Below are positions 49,884 to 58,130 of a DNA stretch of 64,000 nt, piece by piece; within the stretch, counting starts at the first letter, position 1; every line of letters starts with the position of its first letter. The translations under genes and the position numbers were made by a program. The notes beneath the pieces are model-generated. The model saw only the letters and a list, made by a program, of their open reading frames with translations, ran no database searches and had not been told where the DNA came from. Source of the stretch: a virus; the IMG/VR virus record IMGVR_UViG_3300005253_000098, positions 26,527 through 90,526 of that record; one strand, written 5' to 3'.

Positions 49884-50076
49884 AGAACCCAAGAAGAAAT
49901 TCGATCCACCTTATTGTCCATGGTGTGGATCAAAGATTACTAATATGCCGAAAGCTACGGAAAAGGAACCTATGATCCTGAATACTACGATCCGTTGTCT
50001 AAATTGTGATGCTAAGATAGTCTTTAGCGAAACGGAATTAGGATTCAATATGCATGTAGGAATTGGTATAAAATGA
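49876..50076 (+). CDS. Zinc-ribbon protein with TTG start
   Basis: 66 residues from TTG at 49876. FDPPYCPWCGSKITNMPKAT and IRCLNCDAKIVFSETELG form a CxxC-x25-CxxC ribbon. ATGA overlap with the next gene. Confidence 0.7.
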   Translation: MSEEPKKKFDPPYCPWCGSKITNMPKATEKEPMILNTTIRCLNCDAKIVFSETELGFNMHVGIGIK

Positions 50077-50786
50077 CTGAAAAAGGATTTCTCCCTGCAA
50101 CATGGAATGAAATATCTGCCCATTATGGTAGTTTTCTTGATAAAGAGTTTGCATCGGCTCACTGGAAAATAGCCGATATTCTACAGTATGTAGCTAATGT
50201 TGTGCAACATCTACCGACAAAAGGAGAACTTGTAGAATTTTCTGATATGGCTGCAAGCCAATTAGAGGATGATATGGTTAGTCGAGGTTGGGACTCCATT
50301 TCTACGCTCGTGGACATCTGGCACGGTGATCGATATTGTAAAATGTGCAACTCCAGGCTCAAAGAGAAATCCGACGTTGAAAACAACTTCCAGAGGAAAT
50401 GCGAGAGATGTCAGAAACTCAACTGGTTCACCATGAGCAAGGATCAACGTAGATACGTATTCACACTCATACAAAAACATTTACAGTGGGTAGCAGACGA
50501 GATTATTGCCTACAAAATTAGACCAGGCGAAGACTTCGAGACAAAATTCCCACAAGATCTAACTAACGTCGAGGTTAGTGCATATCCACAATGGTTCTCA
50601 GGAACTCGAGAAGAATCATTAAATTCCAATGAAGTTTATATTCGATGTGGTCACACAGCTTGTAATAACCGACTGATCACATCTGACCCATGGGAGAAGA
50701 ATGCATATAATAATTGTTTAGATCATATCTTTGAATATGAGCATGAAAAAGTAGCAGACCATCCCATGATTTTTGGGAACACTTAA
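50073..50786 (+). CDS. Hypothetical protein with zinc motif
   Basis: 237 residues. Helical N-terminal part (WKIADILQYVANVVQHLPTK). A central CKMCNSRLKEKSDVE, then KCERCQKLNWFTMSKDQRRY, is a zinc ribbon. The C-terminal region has IRCGHTACNNRL, a further Cys/His set. Possibly a nucleic-acid-binding protein. Terminal gene of its group: an AT-rich promoter follows. Confidence 0.7.
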   Translation: MTEKGFLPATWNEISAHYGSFLDKEFASAHWKIADILQYVANVVQHLPTKGELVEFSDMAASQLEDDMVSRGWDSISTLVDIWHGDRYCKMCNSRLKEKSDVENNFQRKCERCQKLNWFTMSKDQRRYVFTLIQKHLQWVADEIIAYKIRPGEDFETKFPQDLTNVEVSAYPQWFSGTREESLNSNEVYIRCGHTACNNRLITSDPWEKNAYNNCLDHIFEYEHEKVADHPMIFGNT

Positions 50787-50820
50787 AAAACCTATATAAT
50801 ATAATAAAATGTGATATATC
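50787..50820 (+). promoter_or_regulatory. TATA promoter for the ubiquitin-like gene
   Basis: AAAAAACCTATATAATATAATAAAATG lies 15-35 nt before the ATG at 50821, in a gap that breaks an otherwise overlapping gene chain. Confidence 0.5.
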
Positions 50821-51357
50821 ATGTCCGAAGAACCAACATCCTCAGATGCCAAAGGCACTGAGATTATAATCGATGTCGAGCCCAGAAACAAAGAGTTTCG
50901 CGTCGAAGTAATGCCCGAGACTACCGTTGAGGAAGTTATCGCCACTCTGATTCGCAGATGTGAAGACGAAGGTATTAACGTGTCCGACTGGGGACGCTCA
51001 AAAGTAGGTTCAAGCAACGTGTCTTTTACAATGTTACGTAAAAGCACTGGGAATACTGCGTTAGCACCTAACGTGACTTTTGGTGAACTCTTTCCAGAAA
51101 TGGAAGATCGCGAGACGTTCCGCTTAGATGCAAGAGCACAGGTAGGCGAAGCTCGAACATACGCCGAAAATACTCAGCGAGCATTTGAGTTCGACGAGCT
51201 ACAAAACATTCGAGCAACTGCTGACTATAATGCTCAGACACTACTTGATTCTCCGCCCGAGACGATAGATCAGCACTGGATTCCAGCCTACAGACTGCTT
51301 CAACATGCTGCTAACAATCTTCTCATGCTAAAGATTAGACTTCAGGAAACTGAGTAG
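50821..51357 (+). CDS. Possible ubiquitin-like (beta-grasp) domain protein
   Basis: 178 residues. Residues ~12-105 follow a ubiquitin-like secondary structure: EIIIDVEPRNKEFRVEVMPE is a beta hairpin with TTVEEVIATLIRRCEDEG as the helix. Then come SFTMLRKSTGNTALAPNVTF ('...L....tL' turn) and RETFRLDARAQVG as the last strand. Residues ~110-178 are helical. There is no C-terminal GG, so it is not an obvious conjugated modifier. The fold is judged by eye and could be a YukD/EsaB-like domain. Starts a new unit with its own TATA box; neighbours at 51.4-53.9 kb may work with it. Confidence 0.6.
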   Translation: MSEEPTSSDAKGTEIIIDVEPRNKEFRVEVMPETTVEEVIATLIRRCEDEGINVSDWGRSKVGSSNVSFTMLRKSTGNTALAPNVTFGELFPEMEDRETFRLDARAQVGEARTYAENTQRAFEFDELQNIRATADYNAQTLLDSPPETIDQHWIPAYRLLQHAANNLLMLKIRLQETE

Positions 51358-51369
51358 GAGGAGAGCCCT

Positions 51370-51711
51370 ATGGTTCTCCGAGCTGTAGCCGTCTACTGGT
51401 ATACGAATCGGGATGCATTACTGCGTCCCCTTTCCGTTGTCCTGGATGCCAGCAGAATTTTAAACCTCTTACCTCCGTCCGAGAAAGAACGAGAGGCTCT
51501 AATTAATCAAGAAATTGGAGTGCAAGACTATTTCGCCGAGTGCATTAAAGCTGTTGTCTTAAACTTTTCGACACCCGATTTCGACCCAAAACGAGACCAC
51601 GATACACACTTCCTCATGCGAATGCGAGATAAGTATGAACGAGCAACCTCACCACAGGAGAAGATAGAAATTGGTAGCGTTAGCCAACTGGAAAATAAAG
51701 AACACGACTGA
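51370..51711 (+). CDS. Hypothetical protein
   Basis: 113 residues, starting MVLRAVAVYWYTNRDALLRP, preceded by GGAGGAGAG. Helical with PPSEKEREALINQEIGVQDY and THFLMRMRDKYERATSPQEK. Placed 12 nt after the ubiquitin-like gene, so probably co-transcribed. The end overlaps a C2H2 protein frame. No family recognised. Confidence 0.65.
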   Translation: MVLRAVAVYWYTNRDALLRPLSVVLDASRILNLLPPSEKEREALINQEIGVQDYFAECIKAVVLNFSTPDFDPKRDHDTHFLMRMRDKYERATSPQEKIEIGSVSQLENKEHD

Positions 51712-51826
51712 TAGATATAATGTTTTCTGTTTCTATTGCGGAATAGTTAAAGATGTCAATCAAGAAGAATGGGAAGAACATGTTTGGGATAAACATCTCA
51801 AGTTACTTGCTCCAATACCTGATTAA
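51671..51826 (+). CDS. C2H2 zinc-finger protein (short)
   Basis: About 51 residues from a TTG at 51671 (start uncertain), overlapping the end of the previous gene in another frame. YNVFCFYCGIVKDVNQEE and EEHVWDKHLKLLAPIPD give C-x2-C-x12-H-x4-H, a classical C2H2 finger. The next ATG (51835) follows 8 nt after the stop. Fingers of this form normally bind DNA. Confidence 0.58.
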   Translation: MVALANWKIKNTTDRYNVFCFYCGIVKDVNQEEWEEHVWDKHLKLLAPIPD

Positions 51827-51834
51827 GTGATTTT

Positions 51835-53085
51835 ATGATTTGCGGTGCTCACAAGGGCGTTTTTACAGGCGAGGCTCATCCATTCCAACTCGAGGGTAAA
51901 CCTGTCATTCTGTGCACTGAATGTTTCGAGGGGTTTTCTCAGACCAACCAGGATGAGCTTATTCGAGTCAATGAGGAATCTGAACGTCTGAGGGATGCAG
52001 GAGAATATACTACTGGTCGTGTAGGTCGAGACCGTCGTCGAACTACTGAACAAATTGAGGCTCAAGATGATCGTAATAGACAACGTGGTGAACGTCGCAG
52101 ACTCAGAGCTATGGAACGTGCTGAGCAAGACGAAGATGATCGTATCAGGGAAACACAAGTTGGTCGTGTTGCTCCAAACCGAGAACAACTGGAAGACCCT
52201 CTTCCACAAGAATATACACGTAGCCATCGTTCGTGGTCAAGCGAGCCCTATACACGACCCAATCAACCTCCTGTTCCTTTCGTTGATACTGAAGTTACTG
52301 ATACTGAACGAGCCGAACAATTAGCCAGACAAACTATTTTCGCTCTTACAACTGGTGGTATACCAGCAGACTTTCCATTAGTTCCTGTGGGTAGTAATCA
52401 ACCCGATCATCGTATTCAACTTGCTCCTGTAGCTGGTTCAACCGATAGACGAGTCGCCAATCATATGATCAGAATTAAAGCTATTCTTCGAGAGGAAGAG
52501 ATAATTCCAGACTATCCACCTTTCTTTGCTACACAAACCCCTCAATTTATTGAGGATTTCTTCGATACCATTTATCCAGGATTGACAGAGGCTGGTCACG
52601 ATGAGAGAATGCGTCGTTTCAGGTCTCTTATCGATCATCCAAACAAGGACAATCCAGAATTTTTCAAAACTTATCTTGAGAATCATATCAACGACGCTGA
52701 GAGAACTATACGACCGCCAGTCTACAGCAAAATTCATATGTTTGCTAATGGTCCTCATGGAGAATTAGCTGCTCCCAATCTAATATTCGATAAAGCCTCC
52801 TATCTCCAGATTGATCCAGGTAACAGATTACGCTTTATAACTTATGATACTGATAATATGGAGCTTATGAGACTATTTTACCGGGATATAAATTTTGGTC
52901 GTTCTTATATAATCAAAACTTTTTCTCCTACTGTGCACGGACATCACACCTCCTGGTATCAATACGATGATTATGTTATCGATGACGGTATTTGGTTAAC
53001 CGATAGTAATGGTGTTGATGTTATCGGCTTAATGATTTTATTTAATGCCCCTACCACTACCATCCCGGAGGCTTTAATAGTATGA
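51835..53085 (+). CDS. Large protein with N-terminal zinc site and Arg-rich linker
   Basis: 416 residues. MICGAHKGVFTGEAHPFQ, then ILCTECFEGF, make a C...H and CxxC zinc site (residues 3-35). Residues ~60-150 are charged and Arg/Glu-rich, likely a coiled or disordered linker. Residues ~160-416 form a globular domain with HRIQLAPVAGSTDRRVANHM, IEDFFDTIYPGLTEAGHDER and HGHHTSWYQYDDYVIDDG. No family recognised. Overlaps the next gene by 4 nt. Confidence 0.68.
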   Translation: MICGAHKGVFTGEAHPFQLEGKPVILCTECFEGFSQTNQDELIRVNEESERLRDAGEYTTGRVGRDRRRTTEQIEAQDDRNRQRGERRRLRAMERAEQDEDDRIRETQVGRVAPNREQLEDPLPQEYTRSHRSWSSEPYTRPNQPPVPFVDTEVTDTERAEQLARQTIFALTTGGIPADFPLVPVGSNQPDHRIQLAPVAGSTDRRVANHMIRIKAILREEEIIPDYPPFFATQTPQFIEDFFDTIYPGLTEAGHDERMRRFRSLIDHPNKDNPEFFKTYLENHINDAERTIRPPVYSKIHMFANGPHGELAAPNLIFDKASYLQIDPGNRLRFITYDTDNMELMRLFYRDINFGRSYIIKTFSPTVHGHHTSWYQYDDYVIDDGIWLTDSNGVDVIGLMILFNAPTTTIPEALIV

Positions 53086-53948
53086 GAATCCTATCCACAA
53101 GTTTCCAAGCTTCCAAATGTAAAGGCTGTAGAGCATGGCTCACTAATAACTACGAGTTCATAGATAATATGCACTTGAAGTGTATTCGAGAAATGAGTCT
53201 CATGCGTATCTATCTGCCCAGTATGACCAGAGACGGTCTGCAGCTTAACGAAAACAGTTTCATCTCCATCGAGGACATCAAGAAATCCGGTAAAACCAAT
53301 TATTTATATGGTTATGGACCGGCATTCCATATCCAAGATGAAGTATGGAGAGTGTGGCAAGATTGGTTAAGAGAAGCTCGTGAAGCTCAGGAACGTCGCG
53401 AAGAGCTACAATCCCGGGAAAATTTCGCTAATTTGCATTACGAGATCCTGTTAGAGGAGTTAGGTCTCGGCGCTTCCGATTGGGTGGGTCGAGTTTCTCA
53501 CGGACATGATTTTCTCACCGGTAGGACAATAATAGGAGGAGATACGGATTCTATCTATGTGATTCAAGGAGCTCGAACTCAGACTGATCTCTGGGATCAG
53601 GAAATCATGAGACGTAACTATCTTGATCTCTACTACAGACACACTGCTTCTCCCCAAGCAGTCTTGCAAGTCACCGGTAGCGTAGAATTTATTAATGCTA
53701 TTGATTATTCAACTCAATATCCAAATTCTTCTATTATCAGATCAGTATCAGCATCTGTTAAGCCGGCTAAGAAGAAGAAACGATCCCATCGTTCCAAGAT
53801 AACCACACGAGACAATCAATTAACCAAACTACTCGACATCAGACCCCTCACCAAAGAGGACAAGGTTCCATTCAATAAACTCTTTGCTACTCGCTTTAAA
53901 CCAATCAAATCGGATAAAATGATAGGACTCATAAGTGATGTGTTTTAA
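53082..53948 (+). CDS. Zinc-knuckle (family A) protein with a C-terminal basic tail
   Basis: 288 residues. The N-terminus SKCKGCRAWLTNNYEFIDNM...HLKCI matches CxGC...HxDC of the proteins at 29805, 30852 and 31270. A helical charged middle (RVWQDWLREAREAQERREEL) is followed by a globular part. Near residue 225 there is a Lys/Arg-rich stretch (KPAKKKKRSHRSKITTRDN). Directly downstream of the ubiquitin-like gene's operon. Unknown function. Confidence 0.68.
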   Translation: MRILSTSFQASKCKGCRAWLTNNYEFIDNMHLKCIREMSLMRIYLPSMTRDGLQLNENSFISIEDIKKSGKTNYLYGYGPAFHIQDEVWRVWQDWLREAREAQERREELQSRENFANLHYEILLEELGLGASDWVGRVSHGHDFLTGRTIIGGDTDSIYVIQGARTQTDLWDQEIMRRNYLDLYYRHTASPQAVLQVTGSVEFINAIDYSTQYPNSSIIRSVSASVKPAKKKKRSHRSKITTRDNQLTKLLDIRPLTKEDKVPFNKLFATRFKPIKSDKMIGLISDVF

Positions 53949-54355
53949 TGAAAAAACTACAAATTTTAGGTGTTACAGTTTATGTAGCACTGATTTTACT
54001 TCTTACTATACCAATAGTAGAGGCTACTTATCCTACTGAGGATAATACCAAGGAACGTGTCCATGATAAATGGTTAGAATGTTTAGAATACAATTCTATT
54101 AAGATAGAAAATGATTGTATTGAAAATCTCTTCAAGGCAACCAGAATTGGCTTAGATATTCCTAAGACCGAAGAAGAATTCGATTATTTTTTCGTAGAAT
54201 ATCTGCATAATATTCGGAATGGATATCACTTTGGTGTATCTGTCATATTTATGTGTGCTTTAGGATTTGGGGGATTTGGAGTCTATCTACTATTAGATAA
54301 ATTGCCAAAACTTAGATTCTACGTAGAAAAGGACAATAAGGACAATAGATATTAA
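53948..54355 (+). CDS. Secreted or membrane protein
   Basis: 135 residues. N-terminal hydrophobic signal (KLQILGVTVYVALILLLTIP) with a possible cleavage site after VEA. A second hydrophobic helix is near residues 97-118 (FGVSVIFMCALGFGGFGVYL), followed by a basic end. Two Cys lie in the extracytoplasmic part (LECLEY, NDCIEN), perhaps disulfide-bonded. ATGs overlap the previous stop. Confidence 0.7.
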   Translation: MKKLQILGVTVYVALILLLTIPIVEATYPTEDNTKERVHDKWLECLEYNSIKIENDCIENLFKATRIGLDIPKTEEEFDYFFVEYLHNIRNGYHFGVSVIFMCALGFGGFGVYLLLDKLPKLRFYVEKDNKDNRY

Positions 54356-54382
54356 ATGTTTAATTAAGCATGAGGCTATGTT

Positions 54383-54601
54383 ATGGATTCTGAAATTGTA
54401 GTGCAAGAATGGGATAATAGAAAATACTTAGATTTTGAATTATTAAGTTCAGAAATGAGATTATCAATTAGTGATGATATAGGAATTCATCATTGTCCTG
54501 ATCAGGATTATTTTATGGTGATATCGCCTAAACATCCTGATTCAGAGAGTTTCAATACTTATGAAGCAGCTTTAGAGTTTTTACTTAGAGATCTAACATA
54601 A
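54383..54601 (+). CDS. Small acidic protein
   Basis: 72 residues, MDSEIVVQEWDNRKYLDFEL..., ending SFNTYEAALEFLLRDLT. The end 'FNTYEAALEFL' resembles 'FNTYQEALIFL' of the protein at 40553 and FETEAEAIRAL of 42939, a recurring C-terminal helix. No Cys cluster. Confidence 0.6.
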   Translation: MDSEIVVQEWDNRKYLDFELLSSEMRLSISDDIGIHHCPDQDYFMVISPKHPDSESFNTYEAALEFLLRDLT

Positions 54602-54620
54602 ATATACAGGGTTGAATGAT

Positions 54621-54737
54621 ATGAATAAATGTCCTGATCATCGGTGTGATAAAGAATTTTTAGATGATCAGGAATACATTAAACACTTAGAAGAAGAATT
54701 GCTTAAATGGATAAGAGTAGCTGTAGCAAGAGGTTAG
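54621..54737 (+). CDS. 38-residue Cys/His peptide gene
   Basis: MNKCPDHRCDKEFLDDQEYI then KHLEEELLKW, ending VAVARG. CPDHRC with a following His could form one zinc-binding site, like a truncated C2H2 finger. A GTTGAATGAT leader precedes the ATG. Confidence 0.5.
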   Translation: MNKCPDHRCDKEFLDDQEYIKHLEEELLKWIRVAVARG

Positions 54738-54740
54738 ATT

Positions 54741-55388
54741 ATGTTCGGACTACTTCACAATCCGCAAAGAATCCTTTTGCTCAATTCGGGCTACGGACTG
54801 TCCGCCCTCGGTATCCGCACCATTCTTAAGATGCATGAATTAGATGGAACTGTAGTCGGCATAGACGACAAACCAGATGCCCAGTGGTATTTCCAGAAAA
54901 TAGATCAAATGAATACTACCCAGGGCACAAAATTCTTTTTTGTTAATAAAAGTATCCATACCCTTAATGAAGAGTTCTTTGGAGGTGTCTCCGAGAATTT
55001 CGATTTCATTTTTGCATCACCTGAGCCAGAAGAATACGATCGAGTATTCAATCTTTTACGTCATCTTTACCAACAATACGGTAATCCATGCGTGATCGAA
55101 TATAAGACCAAACCTCATTATTATGACCGTTTGCTATGTGGTTACGATTTCGACTATAGAAGAACCTATCATCGCTTCTATGAATTGATAGGATTCGAGA
55201 TCGAGGAATACGAGCACGTTTGTGAGCGACCAAAAAACAGCGATAAAGATTTAAGATTCATTATCCCTGCTTACTATCGTGACTTAAACCCTGATATCTG
55301 GAAGACAGACATTTGTCCACCCGACTTTTCTGGTTTTATTTACGAACAATTTATAAAATACACTACCCGAGAGTTTAAAGATGTTTAA
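54741..55388 (+). CDS. Rossmann-fold, methyltransferase-like protein
   Basis: 215 residues. PQRILLLNSGYGLSALGIRT is a Rossmann beta-loop-helix (motif I-like, G-x-G). GTVVGIDDKPDAQ is motif II with an acidic end. FDFIFASPEPEEYDRVF lies where class I methyltransferases have motif IV. The C-terminal half is beta-rich with conserved aromatic residues. A SAM-dependent methyltransferase, or a catalytically inactive derivative, is likely; the NPPY/DPPY motif is missing. Target unknown. Confidence 0.6.
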   Translation: MFGLLHNPQRILLLNSGYGLSALGIRTILKMHELDGTVVGIDDKPDAQWYFQKIDQMNTTQGTKFFFVNKSIHTLNEEFFGGVSENFDFIFASPEPEEYDRVFNLLRHLYQQYGNPCVIEYKTKPHYYDRLLCGYDFDYRRTYHRFYELIGFEIEEYEHVCERPKNSDKDLRFIIPAYYRDLNPDIWKTDICPPDFSGFIYEQFIKYTTREFKDV

Positions 55389-55587
55389 AATCATACAGAT
55401 TTTATATGGAGTAGCTCCATATGATAAGAATATAATATTCCCCGACACTCTTAGTGCCGAAACTCAATTAAATGATTTTGTGAACTCTAATGTTTGTAAG
55501 GAGTGTCCATATGATATCCATGCTACTCAATACTATATTCTTATTGATTATGAACCAATGGGACACACTAAGGATCATATGGAATGA
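55381..55587 (+). CDS. Small Cys-pair protein
   Basis: 68 residues, MFKIIQILYGVAPYDKNIIF..., with VCKECPYDIHATQYYILIDY near the end. VCKEC plus HAT may hold a metal ion weakly. Overlaps the methyltransferase-like gene by 8 nt. Unknown. Confidence 0.6.
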   Translation: MFKIIQILYGVAPYDKNIIFPDTLSAETQLNDFVNSNVCKECPYDIHATQYYILIDYEPMGHTKDHME

Positions 55588-55593
55588 TACATC

Positions 55594-55875
55594 ATGTCTA
55601 CTAACTTTTATTTGAGAAAATATGTTGCTAATATCATGGAAGAACTCCATTTAGGCAAACAACAGAATGATGCTGGAAAGGATAGACCTTTTCTGTGTAA
55701 TTTTCAACAGAGCACTCTTAAGACCCTAATCCGTGACGGATGGCGTATATTTGATGAGTATGATCATCCCTTTTCATGGAACCAGTTTATTGACGAGATG
55801 GATGATCAAATGCCCTTCATTTATCCCGGTTTTCCCTATGATGAGCCTCATCAGATTCTGGAGGACTGGTTTTAA
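55594..55875 (+). CDS. Hypothetical protein
   Basis: 93 residues, MSTNFYLRKYVANIMEELHL..., with FLCNFQQSTLKTLIRDGWRI. Reads as a small alpha/beta fold with many aromatic residues, ending EPHQILEDWF. Its last base starts the next ATG. Confidence 0.62.
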   Translation: MSTNFYLRKYVANIMEELHLGKQQNDAGKDRPFLCNFQQSTLKTLIRDGWRIFDEYDHPFSWNQFIDEMDDQMPFIYPGFPYDEPHQILEDWF

Positions 55876-56084
55876 TGTTAGCCATGGAAGAACCCACTGA
55901 GTATCTTGAATGTGAGCAGTGTGAACGAGATGTCTGCGATGATGTTAAGGTAGTCACGGTTCATCATCAACCCGGTTCCGACGAAGACTGCAGTCTTTGC
56001 TGTTTATGCCGAGCACAAAGACCCTACTGTAACGAGTGTAAAGCTGTTTACTCAAAAGAACGATTGGATAGGTTATTACCATGA
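55875..56084 (+). CDS. Zinc-finger protein with three CxxC
   Basis: 69 residues. LECEQCERDVCDD, DCSLCCLCRAQRPYCNECKA. Ligands CEQC, CSLCCLC and CNEC suit two zinc sites of RING or LIM-like spacing. Short helical end (SKERLDRLLP). Unknown partner. Confidence 0.7.
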   Translation: MLAMEEPTEYLECEQCERDVCDDVKVVTVHHQPGSDEDCSLCCLCRAQRPYCNECKAVYSKERLDRLLP

Positions 56085-56104
56085 TGGAGGAGTATTTTGA
56101 TTAA

Positions 56105-56461
56105 ATGCCAGTCCCGATTAAGTTAGCCAGTAGATATGATAGGGAGAAAAATGAAGACACACTCTCAGTTAAAGATCTGATGATCTGGAAGCTCATCCAG
56201 GATGAACGACGATATAACGAATTCGAGTTTTGGACACTCGACGACTTAGCCGAATGGATGAAAGCAAAGATCGTAGAACTAAACACAAAAACAGACACCT
56301 ACCACACACCACCAATCTCCCAGACACTCCGTATATGGTTAAACGAATATAAGAAAATGGGCTTTGTAACACTCTTTCAGAGTGGAGACAAGGTTATTGT
56401 TACCGCAAAATCCAGGATCAAGCGTTTATTACCATCTGGGTATCAACCGCCTGTCAGGTGA
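56105..56461 (+). CDS. Winged-helix protein
   Basis: 118 residues. FWTLDDLAEWMKAKIVELNT, then ISQTLRIWLNEYKKMGFVTL form the HTH with ISQTLRIWL as recognition helix and a wing at GDKVIVTAKS. Ends SGYQPPVR. Probably a transcription regulator of this arm. Confidence 0.66.
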   Translation: MPVPIKLASRYDREKNEDTLSVKDLMIWKLIQDERRYNEFEFWTLDDLAEWMKAKIVELNTKTDTYHTPPISQTLRIWLNEYKKMGFVTLFQSGDKVIVTAKSRIKRLLPSGYQPPVR

Positions 56462-56465
56462 AATC

Positions 56466-56912
56466 ATGAAACTAACAATACCACAACTATCAAAACTATT
56501 ATCAGATGTCTGCACTGATACTGTTCCTCAAGAGGACAAGAAATTGATACTGGATCTCTACTCCCTCGCGACAGAGATCGAGGATATTCGTTTACGCATA
56601 AGATTTGTCTACAAAATTATGGGCAGATTCAAAACTCCGCATATGATCGATCTATTAGCTATTATGACCCCTTTCATCTTCGATTGTATGGATATTCATG
56701 CTCGAACTGGATCTCTACGCTTCCGAGAGATCGATTACTTTATTATTAATGGTATTACTACCGAATCTGAAGCTGTTGGTATAGATGATTTTGTCACCAA
56801 GCAATTATCCAAGTTAAAACCTGTCCATGTCTTCAAAGAGATGTCTGGTGGACCCGTCAATGATGATGAAGACGATTGGGACGACACCGAGGATGACATT
56901 GATGCCGATTGA
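56466..56912 (+). CDS. Helical protein with acidic tail
   Basis: 148 residues from the ATG at 56466 (MKLTIPQLSKLLSDVCTDTV). All-helical, with IEDIRLRIRFVYKIMGRF and a DDEDDWDDTEDD C-terminus that mimics DNA-like charge. A protein with an acidic tail often blocks nucleic-acid-binding enzymes, but I cannot show that. The end overlaps the next gene by 11 nt. Confidence 0.65.
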   Translation: MKLTIPQLSKLLSDVCTDTVPQEDKKLILDLYSLATEIEDIRLRIRFVYKIMGRFKTPHMIDLLAIMTPFIFDCMDIHARTGSLRFREIDYFIINGITTESEAVGIDDFVTKQLSKLKPVHVFKEMSGGPVNDDEDDWDDTEDDIDAD

Positions 56913-57177
56913 TAAAGAAAGTGGAGTTATCTTCTGTAATCAATGCGAGAAGGACTGGACACGGGATTTAGCCGATAAAGACGGTAATATGAGTTTTGTA
57001 GAGTGCGATGACTATAATGCCGAGAATAAAGATGTTGCCTGTGATGATGGTCAGCATTTGTGTAATCTGGACTGCTGGATTGAGCATATAATCAACCGTC
57101 ATGGTATGGATCGAACATTCAAAAATATAAATATTAAAACAGGCGTTGTTTCCGAAATAAAGGTCGATTCAGGTTAG
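56902..57177 (+). CDS. Zinc-binding protein
   Basis: 91 residues from the ATG at 56902. FCNQCEKDWTRDLADKDG, then VECDDY, VACDDGQHLCNLDCWIEHII and NRH. CxxC plus several Cys/His, resembling the AN1/B-box-like finger of 43619 and 61881. Last gene before a promoter gap. Confidence 0.67.
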   Translation: MPIDKESGVIFCNQCEKDWTRDLADKDGNMSFVECDDYNAENKDVACDDGQHLCNLDCWIEHIINRHGMDRTFKNINIKTGVVSEIKVDSG

Positions 57178-57249
57178 AAAAAAGAGTTTATAAATAAGGA
57201 AAACTGAGCTTTCCGCCGGCTCCATTCAATTTTCAAAAAAGTGATCAAA
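57178..57249 (+). promoter_or_regulatory. Promoter for the 57.2-60 kb gene group
   Basis: TTTATAAATAAGG at 57187-57199 is a TATA box about 50 nt before the ATG at 57250. A GC-rich CCGCCGGC lies at about 57212. Likely start of a transcription unit carrying HTH genes, the 452-residue gene and the ATPase. Confidence 0.5.
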
Positions 57250-57519
57250 ATGGCATCATGGGAAAAATCTAACAACTACGTGATCAACACGTTTCTAATG
57301 GAAGAACGAGATATACTCCTTCATAAAATAGGTAGCTTATCTCAAGATAGAAGAACAGCTCTCGAGAAATTCACGACCTTCCGATTAAAGGGAGAACCTA
57401 TGAAAGTTGAGATATTACACGCTCGCGCTCGTAATCTCGTTATTGAAATTAAGCAGATAGATAAAGATATCGCTGATATGCAGAAAACCAGAGAGGTAAT
57501 GAGTCTACTAATTATATAG
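57250..57519 (+). CDS. Helical coiled-coil protein
   Basis: 89 residues from the ATG at 57250 (MASWEKSNNYVINTFLMEER). Long helices LLHKIGSLSQDRRTALEKFT and IEIKQIDKDIADMQKTREVM. A GTG at 57241 would add three residues. First gene of a unit; no family. Confidence 0.65.
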   Translation: MASWEKSNNYVINTFLMEERDILLHKIGSLSQDRRTALEKFTTFRLKGEPMKVEILHARARNLVIEIKQIDKDIADMQKTREVMSLLII

Positions 57520-57527
57520 GTGTAATC

Positions 57528-58118
57528 ATGCCAAGAAGTAAGTTAAAATATGATGACATCATCAGGATCAAGAGATTTTGTGCGTCACACCCTACACGCA
57601 TCACCGTTAGTGAAATCCTCAACGATTTAATTAAATTATATCCACGATTTTATCCCACGTTACTACCTGGCACTCCGGAATATAAAATAGGCGAGCCCGA
57701 TAATTATAAGACAGCTATCCGTAAGCTCCTGAAGAAATTTGAGGTAGAGGGATACTTAAAACGACAAGAGGAGAGAGTTTATGATCCTATTGGTATATTA
57801 CAGAAAGAACGCACCAGATTCATATGGTATTTACCAGATAAAACCCCTGACATTCGGGTCACCATACCATTCGATGAGTTCAAGCTCATGGTTCGAGTGG
57901 TCTGTGAGACTGGGAAAGAACTCGACGCAATCATATTGATAGCTAACTCGAACATTCTATTGGGCAATAAAGACCTCCGAGAGTGGAAGGTCACGTTGAC
58001 CGAAGAAGTCCGAATAGTTCTCATGCAACCGGAGTATTCCGATACGTTCGAGCAAACACTTAAAAGGTTACTCGACCGCTTGGATAATATGTTCCAAGAG
58101 ATAAAGGAACTCCAATAA
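57528..58118 (+). CDS. Winged-helix replication/regulation protein candidate
   Basis: 196 residues. Residues ~10-80 form a winged helix: IKRFCASHPTRITVSEILND, AIRKLLKKFEVEGYLKRQEE. A middle beta-rich domain and C-terminal coiled coil (FEQTLKRLLDRLDNMFQEIK) follow, which could dimerise. DNA binding is likely; role not fixed. Confidence 0.66.
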   Translation: MPRSKLKYDDIIRIKRFCASHPTRITVSEILNDLIKLYPRFYPTLLPGTPEYKIGEPDNYKTAIRKLLKKFEVEGYLKRQEERVYDPIGILQKERTRFIWYLPDKTPDIRVTIPFDEFKLMVRVVCETGKELDAIILIANSNILLGNKDLREWKVTLTEEVRIVLMQPEYSDTFEQTLKRLLDRLDNMFQEIKELQ

Positions 58119-58130
58119 GGACCGATCGCT

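Noticed and set aside
51718-51744. Eight-residue peptide frame starting at an ATG in the gap at 51.7 kb
   Set aside because: The same DNA encodes the C2H2 finger in another frame with far better support.
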